Shown here one piece after another: positions 47,201 to 59,831 of a DNA stretch of 64,000 nt. The number at the start of each line of letters is the position of its first letter. The first letter of the stretch is position 1. Source of the stretch: Eumeta japonica (Eukaryota; Arthropoda; Insecta; Lepidoptera; Psychidae); contig BGZK01000212.1 in NCBI GenBank assembly GCA_005406025.1, positions 372,001-436,000 on the forward strand, given 5' to 3'. The notes beneath the pieces were generated by a model. It was not told where the DNA came from. It worked only from the letters and a program-made list of their open reading frames with translations, and made no database searches. The translations under genes and the position numbers were made by a program.

Positions 47201-50200
47201 TTGATTTATTTATTGCTAAATTCGGATGTCAAACCGATGCAATTTTATGTCATATGTTTAGATACTTAAATATAGTAATTGTGACTTAAACAAATAACAT
47301 TTACTAATAAACAACAAAATTTTAACAATCGAAATGTAAACAATCACCTACTCATTTCGTGATAAGCAAATAGGTTTTTTTTTATTTTTAATAGAAAATT
47401 TATTTCATTACTTCATTATTTCGTTTATGAGCGTTCGTAATAATTATGAGAGTTCGTAAGAGTATTAAAATCAAATGTTATCTATAAATAATCAGATGTA
47501 ACATCACTATGAGTATTATATAAATGGTTTAAAAAATAATGACATTTCTATCAACACATGAGTTAAAACTTCTAATCGGTGCAGACTAGAACTCGCACTT
47601 CCATCATTTACAATGCAGATTTAAGTATCAATTATAACTTGTGATCATGATGGAACCTGCATTTTGAAGAATCTTCAAAAAAGTATTCAAAGACTTGCGA
47701 AATGATCAACACGCATCGAACCAACTTGTGATTAGAACAGATCCTTACGTAGCAGTGAGACTTCGTGGCTTACATAACAAAAGCCTCTTCTTTCATAGGA
47801 CATTCGAAAATCGACACACTCATCGTTTCAGGTCAAACACATACTCTTGGACGAAGAGGTGGCTTCGAAACGAGAACAGAACTTCTTCCAGTCCATTTGG
47901 GCGCAGACCGCTCCTCTGCTGAGCAAACAGCACATCAGAAACACAATGCTCATGTTTTATACCTGTATTGTCGTTTATTCCGTGTAAGTTTATACTTGAC
48001 ATCATAATAAATAATTAAGTCATTTTACAGTCTTCGATAAACTGTAACACCGTAATCTGATAATAACAAGATAACTTTACAGCGGACCCTCTTTTGTAAT
48101 GTGGTTTCCCGAAATCCTAAACTCGTATTCAAACAACATGGATCGAGTGAACATCCTGACTTTCTGCGAAATAATTCGAGCACCAAAGGAACCGGCAGTA
48201 AATATGACTACCCAATTGGTAGGTATTAATTTTACATTCGCGTAACATATACTTGTCGTGAAACATACGTGTCTGTACAGTATGAAGCTAACTATTCACT
48301 TACGTTTTAATCTCCACTCACGTGACGATACACTAATATTTGGGTTTATGCGTACGTACGGCTCTATCTATTTCTGGGTATAAAATATTTCAATAATTGT
48401 ATCAACGCCCTTTCTTTATCCAGGTTATCATCGAAGGTAACTAAGAAAAAAAAACATAAAGATGCAAATGTACCATACTACCATTAAAAATTGAAAAATT
48501 AAAAACATATCTTAAAATGATATTACGTGTTACAACTTTTTTTTTTTTTAATGTAAAAGTTGTAACAGTAATTCTATTTTTGTACGTATAAACAGTGTAA
48601 TGTCTATATTACTATATAATACTAGCTTTCCTTCGCGATTTCACGCGCATTTCACGAAGTGCCTATCTAAATCTTAACTACATCGTGAAACGGTTGACTA
48701 GTAATATGATAAACGTTTGAACTATTCTACCCGCTAAGCCAGTTTACGGTGTAACTAGAACGGTAAGAAGAATATTTTTAAAATAGACCACCAGAGGCGC
48801 TGACTACGCTTAATTTTACGGTTGCACGGTCATACCATCTGATGAGTTAAGAGAGTTTGTGACCTTGCGGTCGTATAAAACAGATAGTACAGAGCATACT
48901 AATAAAAAAATTCTTGATAATAAATTGTCGGTTCATATAAGCTACACTATAGGAAACTATACGCATTCTTTGTTTTTATTATTAGAAATTAATTATGTTT
49001 ATTTATGTTGTTCAATAAAATTTAGTTAGAAGCACAAAAAGTATGAACAGTGTTGAAAAATCATCTATTTCTTCCATTTATCCCATAGATACAGGATAAT
49101 AACAAACAATCAAATAAAATACTAGAAATGAGGAATTGATATTGTCACGCACTTATGATGTTATTCGAATAATAAACATTTTTTATAGTTAGCATATAGT
49201 TGGTTTTGTGATATCCGTCGTTATGATGAAACTATAACATACGAATCTAGTGACACTTCAAAGTATTTTAAACTACAGGACGATGTATGTGACTAACGTA
49301 ATCCGTTAAATGTAAAAATGGTGATTTTCAAATGGTTGTTTTGACAATAGTTAAATATTACATGAAATTACGACATTCCAAAATGTTCCTAGGAACATCG
49401 TAGTACCCGAATTTGGAAAATGTGATACTTATCGCACGTAATTTCGGAACTCAGCACTGAAAAAATCGTACACATGAATAGTATGGAAATAACATCAAAA
49501 TGAACAAAATTCGGAACACACAGACATGAATTTCAGGCGAAAGAATTTCTCAAAGGGAAAAGAATCCTTCACTAAACTGTTTGTTTTCAAACGTTCAGGC
49601 AGATTTGTTGATCCGTTTGAGAGGATTTACGTACCCTAGCGTTGTCCCTACATTTCGTGTACTGACTTACCTCAATGTTTAGCTATCGTTTTGATTTTAC
49701 AGATTTCATAAATTATGTCGTCATAAGCATCACTGGCGGATACGCATGAACATTTTTGATGATAAATCATTTCATCTCTTTTAAAGAAAGAGATGAAATC
49801 ATTTTTGGTGGCTTTAACTCGTATTTAAATTTGATATCCTGTATTATTGTTATGATCTATTCTTATTTTTCACCTAATAAATATAGTGTTTTCTATACGA
49901 GTTTAGACCTTAAATAATGTTAATTCATAATTTTGTAATACTTGTAATACTTCTCGAAAGAAAACAATGACAAACAAATTTTAGAATAATAACATCGAAC
50001 AATAACATAACCGACAAAATAGACTAACGACCCTTGCTTGAACGTTCAAGAACTGTGTTTTAAATTAACATTTCTTTAGAAAACTAGAAATATCTAGTAC
50101 AAGAAAAACCGTATTTTAAATATAAAAAAAGCCGGACAAGTACGAGTCGAACTCGCCCGTCGAGGGTTCCGTACAAATTTGCGGGAACATATTATAAATA

Positions 50201-52007
50201 ATTTAGGAACCGAGTCTCGCAGTTTTTTCCGAGCGTTTTTTGTGATCTTCTGTCATTTAATTAAAAATATACGGCTTTTAGATTTTTTCTTCTGTACAAA
50301 TTAGTAAAAGTCTAAAAAATTCTACAAAAAGATTTGGTTATAATCGTTAATTGATTACGTACTTTAAAAATAAAGACTATATTTTTTTTATGATTTAATT
50401 ACAAATGTATGATTTTAAATTTTTTTTCCTGTATTTGTAATATAAGATGGTATTATTTGCCAAATTTCATAGTTCTAGATCTACGGAAAATATCCTATAA
50501 ATTTTGATTCCCTTTAGAATGTTAAAGTATACGTTTTTTGCGGCATAAACTACCGAATCTTTTTTTCACGTTAACTTAAAAGTTTGATATTTTTACAGCT
50601 TCAAGAGACTGTAGACTTGAGTATATCATTTTAATTTCAACTGGATACCTCCACGAGTTTCCGAGATAAAAGGTTTTGACAGATGGATGGACGGACAGAC
50701 GGATGGACAACAAAGTGATCTTACAAGGGTTCCGTTTTTGCTTTTGAGATACGGAACCCTAAAAACTAATGTGTTCTACTTATTATCGGAAATTGGCTGT
50801 TTTTCCTTTCTTTCAGACTGAATCTTGCAACGACAGAGTGAACGACCTAGCCCTCTTGTTCATAGTCGCGTCCGGTACGTACTCGTTGATTCTGACCGCC
50901 GGGTTAGTGATGTTGACCAGGTTTATAGGGAAAAAATGGACGTTCATTGGATTACACGTGATCTGCGGGTTGGCGGGCTTCTTGTTGAACAGCTTCACCA
51001 ATGTCTCCAGTATTATATTGTTCATAATAATGATCTCGAACGTGACGTGCATGGGCATCACGACAACGTACGCTGTGGAACTGTTCCCTACCTATCTGAG
51101 GTGAATATACAAATCTGAAACCTTATCAGAACTATGATTATTGTGATAGCTTTGATGCTATGTGAAGGTATGCGTTTTTATATCTGCTAATCTTGTAAAA
51201 ATGTAGATGCCTCTTGATAAGACAGGCAATTGAACTATCGTTGTTACTCAAAGGAAATATTTAAATTATTGAGTATCCTAATACTAACTTCACGATTTTT
51301 TTGTAAAAATGAAATGCCATATAATTTCAAACCTTTTGAAAATAACTTAGGATGAAATATTGATGTAATAAGGGGTAGGAAATGAACAAATCTTTCTCGA
51401 TCAAGATATCGTTTTTTTAAGTATACATGTAATATACGTTTATTATTTTTTTTTGTACAAGTTAAATTTTGTCTAATCCACGTTGACATCGAGAACTAAT
51501 GCAGTTTTTATATGTCACAAATATCGCTTAGACATAATTAATCTGTTTGAACTTCGTTAATGAAACAATACAATATAACATTTATTTAAATGTTGCATTT
51601 CGCCTTCCCCAGGGCCATGGCGGTGTGCCTCACCATGATGGTCGGGCGGACGTTCTCCTTCATAGTCATCAACGCCATAGCGCCTTTGGTCAAATCCAAC
51701 TGCGTCATGTTGTTTCACGGATTTGGAATTTTCATAATAAGTAAGCCGTTTTCGATTAGCGTTTCATGCCGCTTTGGATTTATAATGTCATTTTTGACGA
51801 CTCAGTACAGTTTATCTATTGCGTAACGAAATTCATCTCCATCTTGCAATATCGAAGAATATGAAAAGTGGTTACGTACATTTTACTAAAACTGATATAG
51901 CAACAATGAATTCATTCCTTATAGGTGGCGGTATAGCTGCATGGTTTTTGCCAAACGACAAGAAAGAAGTTATTGAAGAAGATCCTGAAAAATCGGATGA
52001 AATATAA
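38230..52007 (+). CDS. SV2-like / SLC22-like MFS transporter, ten exons, 507 residues
   Basis: Exons: 38230-38278, 42207-42368, 43338-43500, 43975-44096, 46508-46752, 47832-47983, 48083-48218, 50817-51100, 51613-51740, 51925-52007; all introns are GT-AG and the frames join exactly. The product is a multipass membrane transporter with about 12 predicted helices (for example residues 22-44, 91-110, 147-170, 187-206, 285-306, 353-378, 406-428, 468-488). Family marks: AQCDLDL near residue 51, the MFS motif A GYIADTRGRKF at 80-90, ESPKFYI after helix 6, GPSFVMWFPEI in helix 7, and ELFPTYLRAMAVC at 431-443. The loop at about 310-350 has cysteines 326 and 347 and an N-glycosylation site at N338. This matches insect 'synaptic vesicle glycoprotein 2-like' proteins; the substrate is unknown and may be an organic ion. 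The tail is short and acidic. Upstream UTR exons may exist. Introns 1, 4 and 7 carry repeats. Confidence 0.92.
39201..39300 (+). repeat. tRNA-derived SINE fragment in intron 1
   Basis: GAGCGCCAGTGGCCGAGCAG resembles a pol III box A region, and GGTTTCGATCTC 50 bases on resembles box B. GCGCCAGTGGCC is a common start of lepidopteran SINEs. The copy is decayed and short. Confidence 0.5.
39830..40401 (+). pseudogene. Decayed LINE fragment in intron 1
   Basis: Broken frames contain RARLTWQRL, RNMADAGNHDPW and, further on, PFKAESLGRIMRCL with SGIDDIT...ELWKVA, the arrangement seen just before and at the start of an RT domain in R1/I-type LINEs. Several frameshifts and stops. It lies within an intron on the sense strand of the transporter gene. 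Confidence 0.5.
42118..42195 (-). repeat. tRNA-derived SINE fragment next to exon 2
   Basis: On the minus strand GGCGGCTCGGTGGTTAAATA resembles box A, followed by GAATTCGAACCCGG resembling box B. It ends about 12 bases before the exon 2 boundary at 42207, so it sits where the branch point is expected. Confidence 0.45.
45085..45765 (-). repeat. Minisatellite element in intron 4, three ~210-bp higher-order units
   Basis: Pyrimidine-rich arrays on the plus strand (45205-45365, 45410-45560, 45640-45765) alternate with a spacer beginning GAAGCCGAAGGCAAACAA (near 45373) or AAGTCGAAGGCAAACAA (near 45583), giving a period near 210 bases. The left end (45085-45200) is the inverted copy of the terminal segment at 6090-6200, including GGCCCGGCAGACATTGTTCT. 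The element is oriented opposite to the gene. Confidence 0.65.
49764..49804. repeat. Hairpin in intron 7, 18-bp arms
   Basis: The arms 49764-49781 and 49787-49804 pair at 17 of 18 positions; core TTTCATCTCTTT and AAAGAGATGAAA around a 5-base loop. Confidence 0.85.
50125..50766 (+). repeat. GTTCCG/CGGAACCC dispersed repeat, subfamily A, in intron 7
   Basis: Starts AAAAAAGCCGGACAAGTACG, then GAGTCGAACTCGC and GAGGGTTCCGTAC, and ends GGGTTCCGTTTTTGC then TACGGAACCCTAAAAA. It ends about 50 bases before exon 8. Confidence 0.75.
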
Positions 52008-52631
52008 ATATTATTTATATATATTTATTGGTCCATTATCCCTGCAAATATTGAAAATAGTTAAAAGACTTACGCTCCAAGTTAAATATCATTATTAATG
52101 CTATAAATGTAATTAACTTTATTCATTGCTGATATAAGATATAAATGTTAATATCCCAGAAATAACATAGTCACTTATTGACATGGCATTGTCAACGGCA
52201 TGGCATCTTATTTTATTATTCTGACTAAAATCTTCTCACACAACTGTTTCATTAGTAAAGTAAATATAAAATTATATGTATAGCATTAAAGTAAAAGGGG
52301 ATTTGAAAATCTTTTATAACATTTGATAAAGACTCAAATTCGAAATTCCATTTGTCGGACAAAAAACTTACTGCTCAATTCTCACTAAAAACAAAGGGTC
52401 CATGCTGGCCTAAGAAATGTTCAAAAATGTGTAAATACACAAACATTTTATTTCTATATCAGCTTTCATTTCATTGACCGACTCAAACGCTTGAAATCGT
52501 CTACGATTGACCACAAAAAACAGATTGACGTCAGTTGACGACCGTTGTCACCAGTTGGGTGACAACGACAGAGGTCTACAGTATAAGGTATCTGCGCCGG
52601 TTGTCTTGTGGCAACTTTGACTTAAAGAAAA
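52008..52631. other. 3' UTR region of the transporter gene
   Basis: AT-rich sequence after the stop. No AATAAA was seen in the first 600 bases; the first clear AATAAA downstream is at 53588-53593. Either a variant signal is used or the 3' UTR is long and includes the repeat at 52632-53030. Confidence 0.4.
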
Positions 52632-53030
52632 AAACCGGCTAAAAGCATGTCGGAGGGGGGCATAATTTCTGCTACTCTCAAAGCGATTATTTCAGAAATT
52701 ATTCATTTAGTCAAGATAATTGATTAAAAACCTTCGTTTTTTTAAAAGAACTATCGAAATGTGTGTCATACTTTAATGTTTACTGAAAAAAAAATTATCA
52801 GCTTCTGTTACATGTATAGAGTGCTCCCCTTAGAACTATTAGTTTTTGTAATTCAACTACGAAACTAAGTAGCGGTTTATACAAGAGACTTAAACTCCGA
52901 ATTTCATCAATATACATATTGATGCAATTCGGAGTTACACTTTTTGAGTAAAACGCCTGTGACATACGGATGAGCGGACGAACAAGACTAAACTATAAGG
53001 GTTCTGTTTTTGCCATTTTAGCTTGAAACA
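52632..53030 (+). repeat. GTTCCG/CGGAACCC dispersed repeat, subfamily B
   Basis: Starts CCGGCTAAAAGCATGTCGG and contains AAACGCCTGTGACATACGG then AAGGGTTCTGTTTTTGCC, as in the copy at 9597-10362, but shorter. It contains the hairpin at 52893-52936. Confidence 0.7.
52893..52936. repeat. Hairpin, 21-bp arms, 2-base loop
   Basis: The arms 52893-52913 (AACTCCGAATTTCATC...) and 52916-52936 pair at 20 of 21 positions around AC. The copy of this repeat at 9597-10362 lacks the hairpin at the same place. Confidence 0.85.
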
Positions 53031-54540
53031 CTAAGAACGGTCAGCAATCAATGGACTAACTAATTGACCAACATCGTTCTATAAATATATTGTTATATTG
53101 CGGATATTGAGAAATATATGGTTATATGGCAGATATTGTTATATGCGGATATAAACAAATACATGAAAGTTGAATATGGAATTATTTATAAAGCACATTT
53201 AATTATGAGAAATTGTATGAAAAATTTACGCATTATATTATAAAACACTTAGTCTAACTGCATTTAATGATAGTTATTTCATAGTAGCAAAATTTTGGTA
53301 TGATTACATTGAAAAGTAAATATTAATCTTATCTTATCAAATGCCTTATGGAGCTTTTATTTTATGTGAGCTGTGTAAACATTTATAATGATATGTATAT
53401 TACATTTACAATTTTGGTATTTTAAGACTTAGCACATTGTAACGAATGGGAAACTGTACAACGATAGGTAATAATTTTAATAATCACTAAGTCTGTAATA
53501 TGTAAATATTTTAGAAATAAGAGACTAGATTAGTTCTTAATATATTATTAGTTTAGATTGGAATAGTGTTTATGTAACATTAAATGAAATAAATCTATGA
53601 CTTTTTACCAAAAACTTCTACACTGTACCTAAAAAAATAATTATTCATTTTTACAGTTCAACTTCCCAAAAGAAAAAAACGACAACCTTATGGAATTACT
53701 TCGTTGTCCTTCTGTACGTCTGTCCGTTTGCGAAGTTCTTTTTTTCTTAAGGATCGAGTTAAACCGATCAAATTAAATTAACATAGATTAAATATTTTAT
53801 TCCACCGTCTATTTATTTTACTCTGTTCAAACCCTTAAATGTGTAATAAAATCAAGCTTATATGTGAATCTAATGAAAGGACAGAATTGTATTGTCACAT
53901 ATTATGATGCAAATTCACTCACTAAAACCTGTGGACCTAATGATAGATCGCTCTAGGGGTGAATCCCACAAACCCTTCCCATTTGAATTCGTATTTTTCT
54001 CTTTTGATTATTATTTTTTTCAAAGTACAGCGAGCCAATAATTATGGCCAACAGATAAAAAATTAAATACTGTAAAGGCGTCTTGTAAGGTGTGATGCAG
54101 AAAAACATACGGACCGGCATACAATAACCTATACTTTCAACTCACGTCGCAAGCAGGTAGTTGTTTTAAGTTTGACGTGTGTGTATTTGTGTGTTTGTGT
54201 GTTTTGGCGTCACAGCTCCCAAACCACTAAACCGATTCCTAATTTGTATTTTTTGTTTGAAAGATGACTTGATCAAGAGTTTTCTTAGTAATGATAGAAA
54301 AAATCTCTTCAGCCGTTTAAAAATTAACAATCCTTTTGAATGGATGTTAGTACTTTCTACGGGTTTGGTCGAGTCGAAATACGTTATTCTATTATTCCAA
54401 CGATAATATTAAAACATACTAACTTTAAACTAATGTTGCAATACCATCTGGAATTTTCAGGGTACCCAACTCCCCCGCCAAATTATTAATTCTGTTTGGC
54501 TTCATTGTAATGATCTCAATAAACAGATTACATATAGAAA
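53031..54540. other. AT-rich intergenic DNA
   Basis: No gene recognised. AATAAA at 53588-53593 may serve the transporter gene. The block near 53670-53760 (GTACGTCTGTCCGTTTGCGA) looks like a dispersed-repeat piece. The frame at 54179-54406 is not supported. Confidence 0.4.
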
Positions 54541-54760
54541 GACTAGCTTCCGCCTGCGGCTCTGCCCAGGGACGTAGGATAAATTGTTTCATCTTGTGTG
54601 TCGACAGATCGCGACCCCGACCACGATCTCAGTTGCTGTTCCGTTCTCGATCTTGCTGTCGATGACAATTTTTCTCACTCCTGATTCCGATCGCGGCCCC
54701 GCTTTTGATTCCGAACCTGTTCTTGGTCTAAGTAGATTCAGAATCTGATCCCTCAGTTTC
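54541..54760 (-). repeat. Minisatellite element copy
   Basis: Begins ACTAGCTTCCGCCTGCGGCT and GATAAATTGTTTCATCTTG (comparable to the intron 4 spacer), then pyrimidine-rich runs such as CCCCGACCACGATCTCAG and CGATCGCGGCCCCGCTTTTG. Confidence 0.6.
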
Positions 54761-55969
54761 CAGCGCTGAAAATAATAAGAAACTGAGACGTAAGATATGA
54801 AGAACGGTCTACAAGAATAGGGGGTGGTTAAAAGGAATCGAGTTAAATTACTATTTGGTGAGCTATAGGTACATTATGGTATAAATAGTGTAGTATGCTA
54901 TAAACTACAAAAACAAAATAATGGTACAATACAACGATAGTTCTAAATACATTACAATCACTGATAGCTGCTTCAAGTAAGATTGATATGCTGCGCTTTT
55001 GCCATTCTGCTAAAGTAGGTCTATCACAAGGATTATTAAACAGCTTTCTTTGGTTGACTAAACAAATAGAAAAGCCTTACTAGCCTCATGTGCGATTTAA
55101 GGCCAAGTAAGTTTGGCCTTATATGTAATGATATATATCAGTATACGAAGTTTCATCAAAATTATCATAGACGAGTTATAATAAGACACAGACAAACAGA
55201 CAGAAAAATAGATTGGTGTCGGGGTCTAGCTCCTATTAATGTATATAGTAGATACACAAATCTGTACATGTAGAAAATAATAGATGCTTATATACTGCTT
55301 TTATTGAGTTGTGAAAAGACATACAGACAAACATGGTAGCCTATAACTTTTTCAGCATCCAAGATACTGCTAAACTACATTTCTTTAGTATACAACTTTA
55401 ACAGTTTAGCCGTAAATACGTAGGACACAAACAGATAAACAGAATCAATTGTGCATTTATAACATTCGCATATACATATAATAGTAAGAAACTTTAAATT
55501 TCCTTAATCTAAGTATAAGATCTACGTTGAATGTCGAAGTAAACAGAAATTCATAGAACTATTACATTTAGAGTTTACGCTATTAATGGTATCTTGCCTC
55601 AAAGTAAACTTAAGACGTTACACGCACGCGTCCGACGCTAATCAACGCAATCTACCTATTGATCTCTGCATACATGGAATTCGTCGACTTCGACAAACAG
55701 ATGTATCCATACCTATTCCAATCTACCGTATCATTTGATACAGCACCGACCCAATTCGTAATTAATTGTAGCGACCTCACCTCTATATATGGTGCTAATC
55801 GTTTTATCATCTGAGATCGAGTCTATTATTGTTTCAAAAGCGTCATCAATCAATGAATGTGAATTACAGAAGAAAAAAACAGTAAACATGAGAGTATAAT
55901 GAACCTTTAATAACTCATTCTGTTGCTAACTCTATAGTGACATAACGATCGCAGACATTTTAGAATCAC
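54761..55969. other. Intergenic DNA, possible conserved block
   Basis: No gene recognised. The stretch at about 55600-55860 has balanced composition, a TAATTAATTG site and no open frame, and could be regulatory. The frame at 55088-55273 is not supported. Confidence 0.35.
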
Positions 55970-56320
55970 ACCCCTGTCGGTGCCCTATATGAACCGGGTC
56001 ACGTGAAGGTGCAGCGCGGATGACTATCTGCGGATTTATTAGGGCATTACGGCGACGGCCGGGCGGGGGCGCTCGCGGATGTTTGGCCGCGGCCCTCGCG
56101 TAATCACCGCCGACCGCACCGCCCCGCGATTTATCCGACTGCGACGTTGATGGACACGCCTCCGCGTCTTGGCGGGGTCGTGTGGACGTCCGGGCCCCTT
56201 AGCCCGGGAGCGCGCGAACTGTCCCAAGAGGTATTACCCGCCGCGGTGCACCTGCGTCGTGTCGCCACGACGCGGGTGCGCGAGCCCTGCGCGGCGGCGG
56301 CGCCGGCTCGTGTTTTCATT
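55970..56320. promoter_or_regulatory. GC- and CpG-rich island
   Basis: About 350 bases of very GC- and CpG-rich sequence in an otherwise AT-rich window, with CACGTG at 56000-56005, ATTTATTAGGGCATTACGGC near 56035 and many GCGC/CCGCGG runs. Open frames on both strands here follow from the composition. It may be a promoter or first-exon region of a gene outside the window, a conserved enhancer, or a transposed block. No splice site or start was convincing. Confidence 0.4.
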
Positions 56321-57803
56321 TTCTACTCACTGAACCGAATTCAGCTTTGAGCGAGAACTGTGGTCGGAATGAAATTTAAAACGCAAATGAACCGTAAGCG
56401 AGTATATCATTTGCAAATCCTCATCTATATTCGCTTTTGAATGGAAAGCATTTATAATTTCATTTGTGATTTAAATTAAAATAAACAAACTACGGAGTCA
56501 AATCGTTGTGTTCTAGGTATCGAGTGGGTAATAAGCATATTAAAAAAACAATCATTATTGCATTCACCAAGAATTAATGTTTATTATTTTAATTTATTGT
56601 TAATACGCGTGCGCGTGAAAAACATGCAGATAATTAATTACTTATTTTACGTTCGTCTCAATATTAATTCATGTCGTCATCATAATATGTAGGACATACA
56701 TAAATTTATTTACATGCTTAGAGAATTCAATACATTAATAAGTTAGTAATTTATACACTCTGAATTTTCAACTTTAATGTTATAGCCTATTTTTTTTATT
56801 TATAAGCTTACATTTGTTTCCCAAAAGAGTAAAAAAATAACAGGTCACCACATGTATTTATACATCTCTGGTTTTGTTTTTTAAATAAATTAGGAATGTA
56901 CTACCTCGCTGACTATTCATCATATATTACTATAAGCAAATCTACGACAGACACATATAAGAAATAAATAGGTAAGAAGCACTAATAGGATTTACTAATT
57001 AACAATGAAAATTTCACTTTGTTCTATCTTGGAGCTTGTCGCCACCACAATTTTTACTGTCCCTAATAACATTTCTATCAGTAAATTTCACATAATCAAA
57101 AGAAAGAGCGAGTAGAAATTATTCTGTTTTAAATTATCATAACAACGCTTACAAACCAACGAGTGCGCTGGACGAATACTGACACGCATTTTCTTTTATG
57201 CGTTTGACCATTCATAGGCGAGAGTGTGGAAAGAGATTGATGATAAGATATTTAAAAAGATCGCAAGCGATGAATTATATCCTCTGACACATATATAAAA
57301 TTACTAACAAAATGGCATAACCAATCTCTGTAATTTCAATAACGTTCATCGATTGAAATGAAGGCTTAATTAGGCCTTTCTCTGACGTTTATATATAACA
57401 TAGTGCTGTCGAAACCGTGAATATACTTTCACATTATTCTACTTCCCCGTTAACACAACACGCCATCTAACGTTTGAAAACGGACAAGAAATCCATTTAG
57501 TTTAACACCTTAGCTTCATATTCACTCACGAGACATCGTGTATCATGACACTGTCCCAACCCATCCGCATTACGACCTTTCCTTGAAGTACTGCCGGCTC
57601 CCAGCTTTCACAAGATCGAACCATTTACTGAATTATCACTCTCACTAACAACATCACTCATATGATGTGCCAAGTTACCCATTGCGATGAGAACGATGAT
57701 TTGCACTTAACAATTTAACAAAGCAAAGCTATGGCATTTCACCATATCTAGTGATAAAGACACGCACTTTTCAAAATGACGCCACAATGGTAAATAGATC
57801 TGA
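56321..57803. other. AT-rich intergenic DNA
   Basis: No gene recognised. Parts near 57170-57250 and 57420-57620 are somewhat less AT-rich, without a usable frame. Confidence 0.4.
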
Positions 57804-57996
57804 GCATAGTGGCGCATTCGTTTGCAAAATTGTTAGCCTAGAAAAAAATTTAAGGCTATATAGTTTTTTGTTGTTTAAACAATAACGTCAAAAGATATAA
57901 AGTGTCATTTTACACTTTTGTAATCACAAAGACCTTCCGGACATTTTAAAAAAAATACGAATTAAATCAATTTTGCAAACGAATGCGCCACTATGC
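57804..57996. mobile_element. 193-bp MITE with perfect ~29-bp TIRs
   Basis: GCATAGTGGCGCATTCGTTT continuing to AAAATTG at 57832 is repeated exactly in reverse complement at 57968-57996. The interior is AT-rich with no frame. The target duplication is unclear (TCTGA on the left, CCCTG on the right), so the superfamily is not assigned. Confidence 0.8.
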
Positions 57997-59831
57997 CCTG
58001 CACTAAAAACAATTGACGGTTACATGAAACAAATAGTATTCTACAACCAAGAAATTCCATTTTCAAACGTTGTAATTACTTTTTAAATATCGTTCCGTAT
58101 GTGGCCATTTCCGGATACCATAAATAGCAATATATCATTAAAATATTTTTATCCACATTTTTTTTATTAGTAATTATTACTAAAAAAAATAGGAATTCAT
58201 AATACACCAAGAAAAAGTATACATAATATTATCTACGGCGTTGTCGTAGATTTATATTAATACAACACATCACCATGTTAAAATATTGTTAGGCTTACAT
58301 AAAGAAAATGTATGGATATTACTACATTACATGTTATTAAAAATATATACAGCAACGAGTTTATTGATTAAATTTCCACTAATGGAACGTCAACCGCACT
58401 ACAAATCGGAGCATGCAACTGGATGCATTTTCATTTCGAATTGCAACCCGAGATGAATGCATTCATTCACTATTATTGGTCAGCTCGCCACGGACTCTTT
58501 GGGAGTTTCATTTACATTCAATTTCCTCTTCTTTCATAAAATGCAGTTATTTGGTGTGTGTTCACTAAAATTTACTTAACGTCTTTACGAACCCACCTGC
58601 ACATATTTATGTATATTATATATTTTACAAATATTTCTCTCGTAATTTTAATTATTTTGTTATACCCACTTATAACAATTCTTTAGTTTATAAAAATTAT
58701 TATAAATTTCTTTGGACTATTTTTCAGTAAGAAATTAAACATTCTTTAGTTATTCCATCTGAGAGTATAATGAAAACTCTCGATTCAATAAAATTTTCAG
58801 TTTAATTATTTATAATAAAAAATTAAAGACAAACAGGGAAGTAACCTGGATAGACCAAAAATAAACTTATTACAGTTTTAAAACGAAGTTCCTTGTCGCA
58901 CGTTACACTCATGCGCTTGGCGGGTGGGAGCTACACGAAAAAAAGTGTAACCGCAACTAAAAACGCTGACAACTGTTGCTTTAGTCAGCATTTTTATTTT
59001 GTTTTCTAACATCCATACCACACTAAAAACACCGATTTTCGTCCGATCCCCGAAGCAGCATGGGGCGCGGTCCGCACCGCGTGACGGTGACTTTTCTCGC
59101 TGTTGCATTCTATTGCATTCTTTTTATGGTAATTTATAATAAAATATAAATTACAATTTTATTATAATATATATGGTAATAAAACCATTTCTTCATTCTT
59201 TTCGTTATATTTTTCGTTTCATTACTTTCAAAGGTTGTTTATTTATTACATTGTGCTTGTGTATAATTTTTTTCCTAGAATATTAAATAAAACTCTTTGA
59301 TTGTTTTAGTTCTGTAGAATATGTAATTTTAGACTTTCAATCAACACTTACACATGGTAAATGAAAGTAACATTTATTACCTTTTTCATAATTACATCGT
59401 TATGCAAGTTGACGAACATAACAAATTCTTTAGTAAATAAAACAGATGACGCTGTTTAGTGCTTTTCTTTTAGAATTTTCATTATTAATTAAAAAAATGT
59501 TTATTTACAACTTACAAATATTTCTTACCGTAATATATTATTATAATTATTATTTATTTAATTACTTACAAACTTTTTAATTAATTTCACTGTTACTATT
59601 CAAATCATGAAATATGTTTACATATAGCACCTCATTTCAAAAGGTACTCCAAAGGCACCTCATGAGTTTTTTAGATTCGAGGGATATGCCAAAAGCAATC
59701 GAACTACTCTTTACTCAATAATTGAATATTGGAAAGTTTTACTTTATCGTAATGACTGGCCATTTATCGATAAATCTAAAAATTGAACATGCTTAATTGT
59801 ATTAGAATCTGGCGTTGAATTGCTTACAGCA
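57997..59831. other. Intergenic DNA with repeat-like block
   Basis: No gene recognised. The block at about 58880-59110 is GC-richer (GGGGCGCGGTCCGCACCGCG) and reads like a dispersed lepidopteran repeat on the minus strand (GTAACGTGCGACAAGGAACTT). The part near 58370-58540 (GATGAATGCATTCATTC) is a possible conserved block. Confidence 0.35.

Noticed and set aside
56039..56350. Arginine- and alanine-rich frames on both strands of the GC island
   Set aside because: Long frames are expected from the composition; no domain or splice sites.
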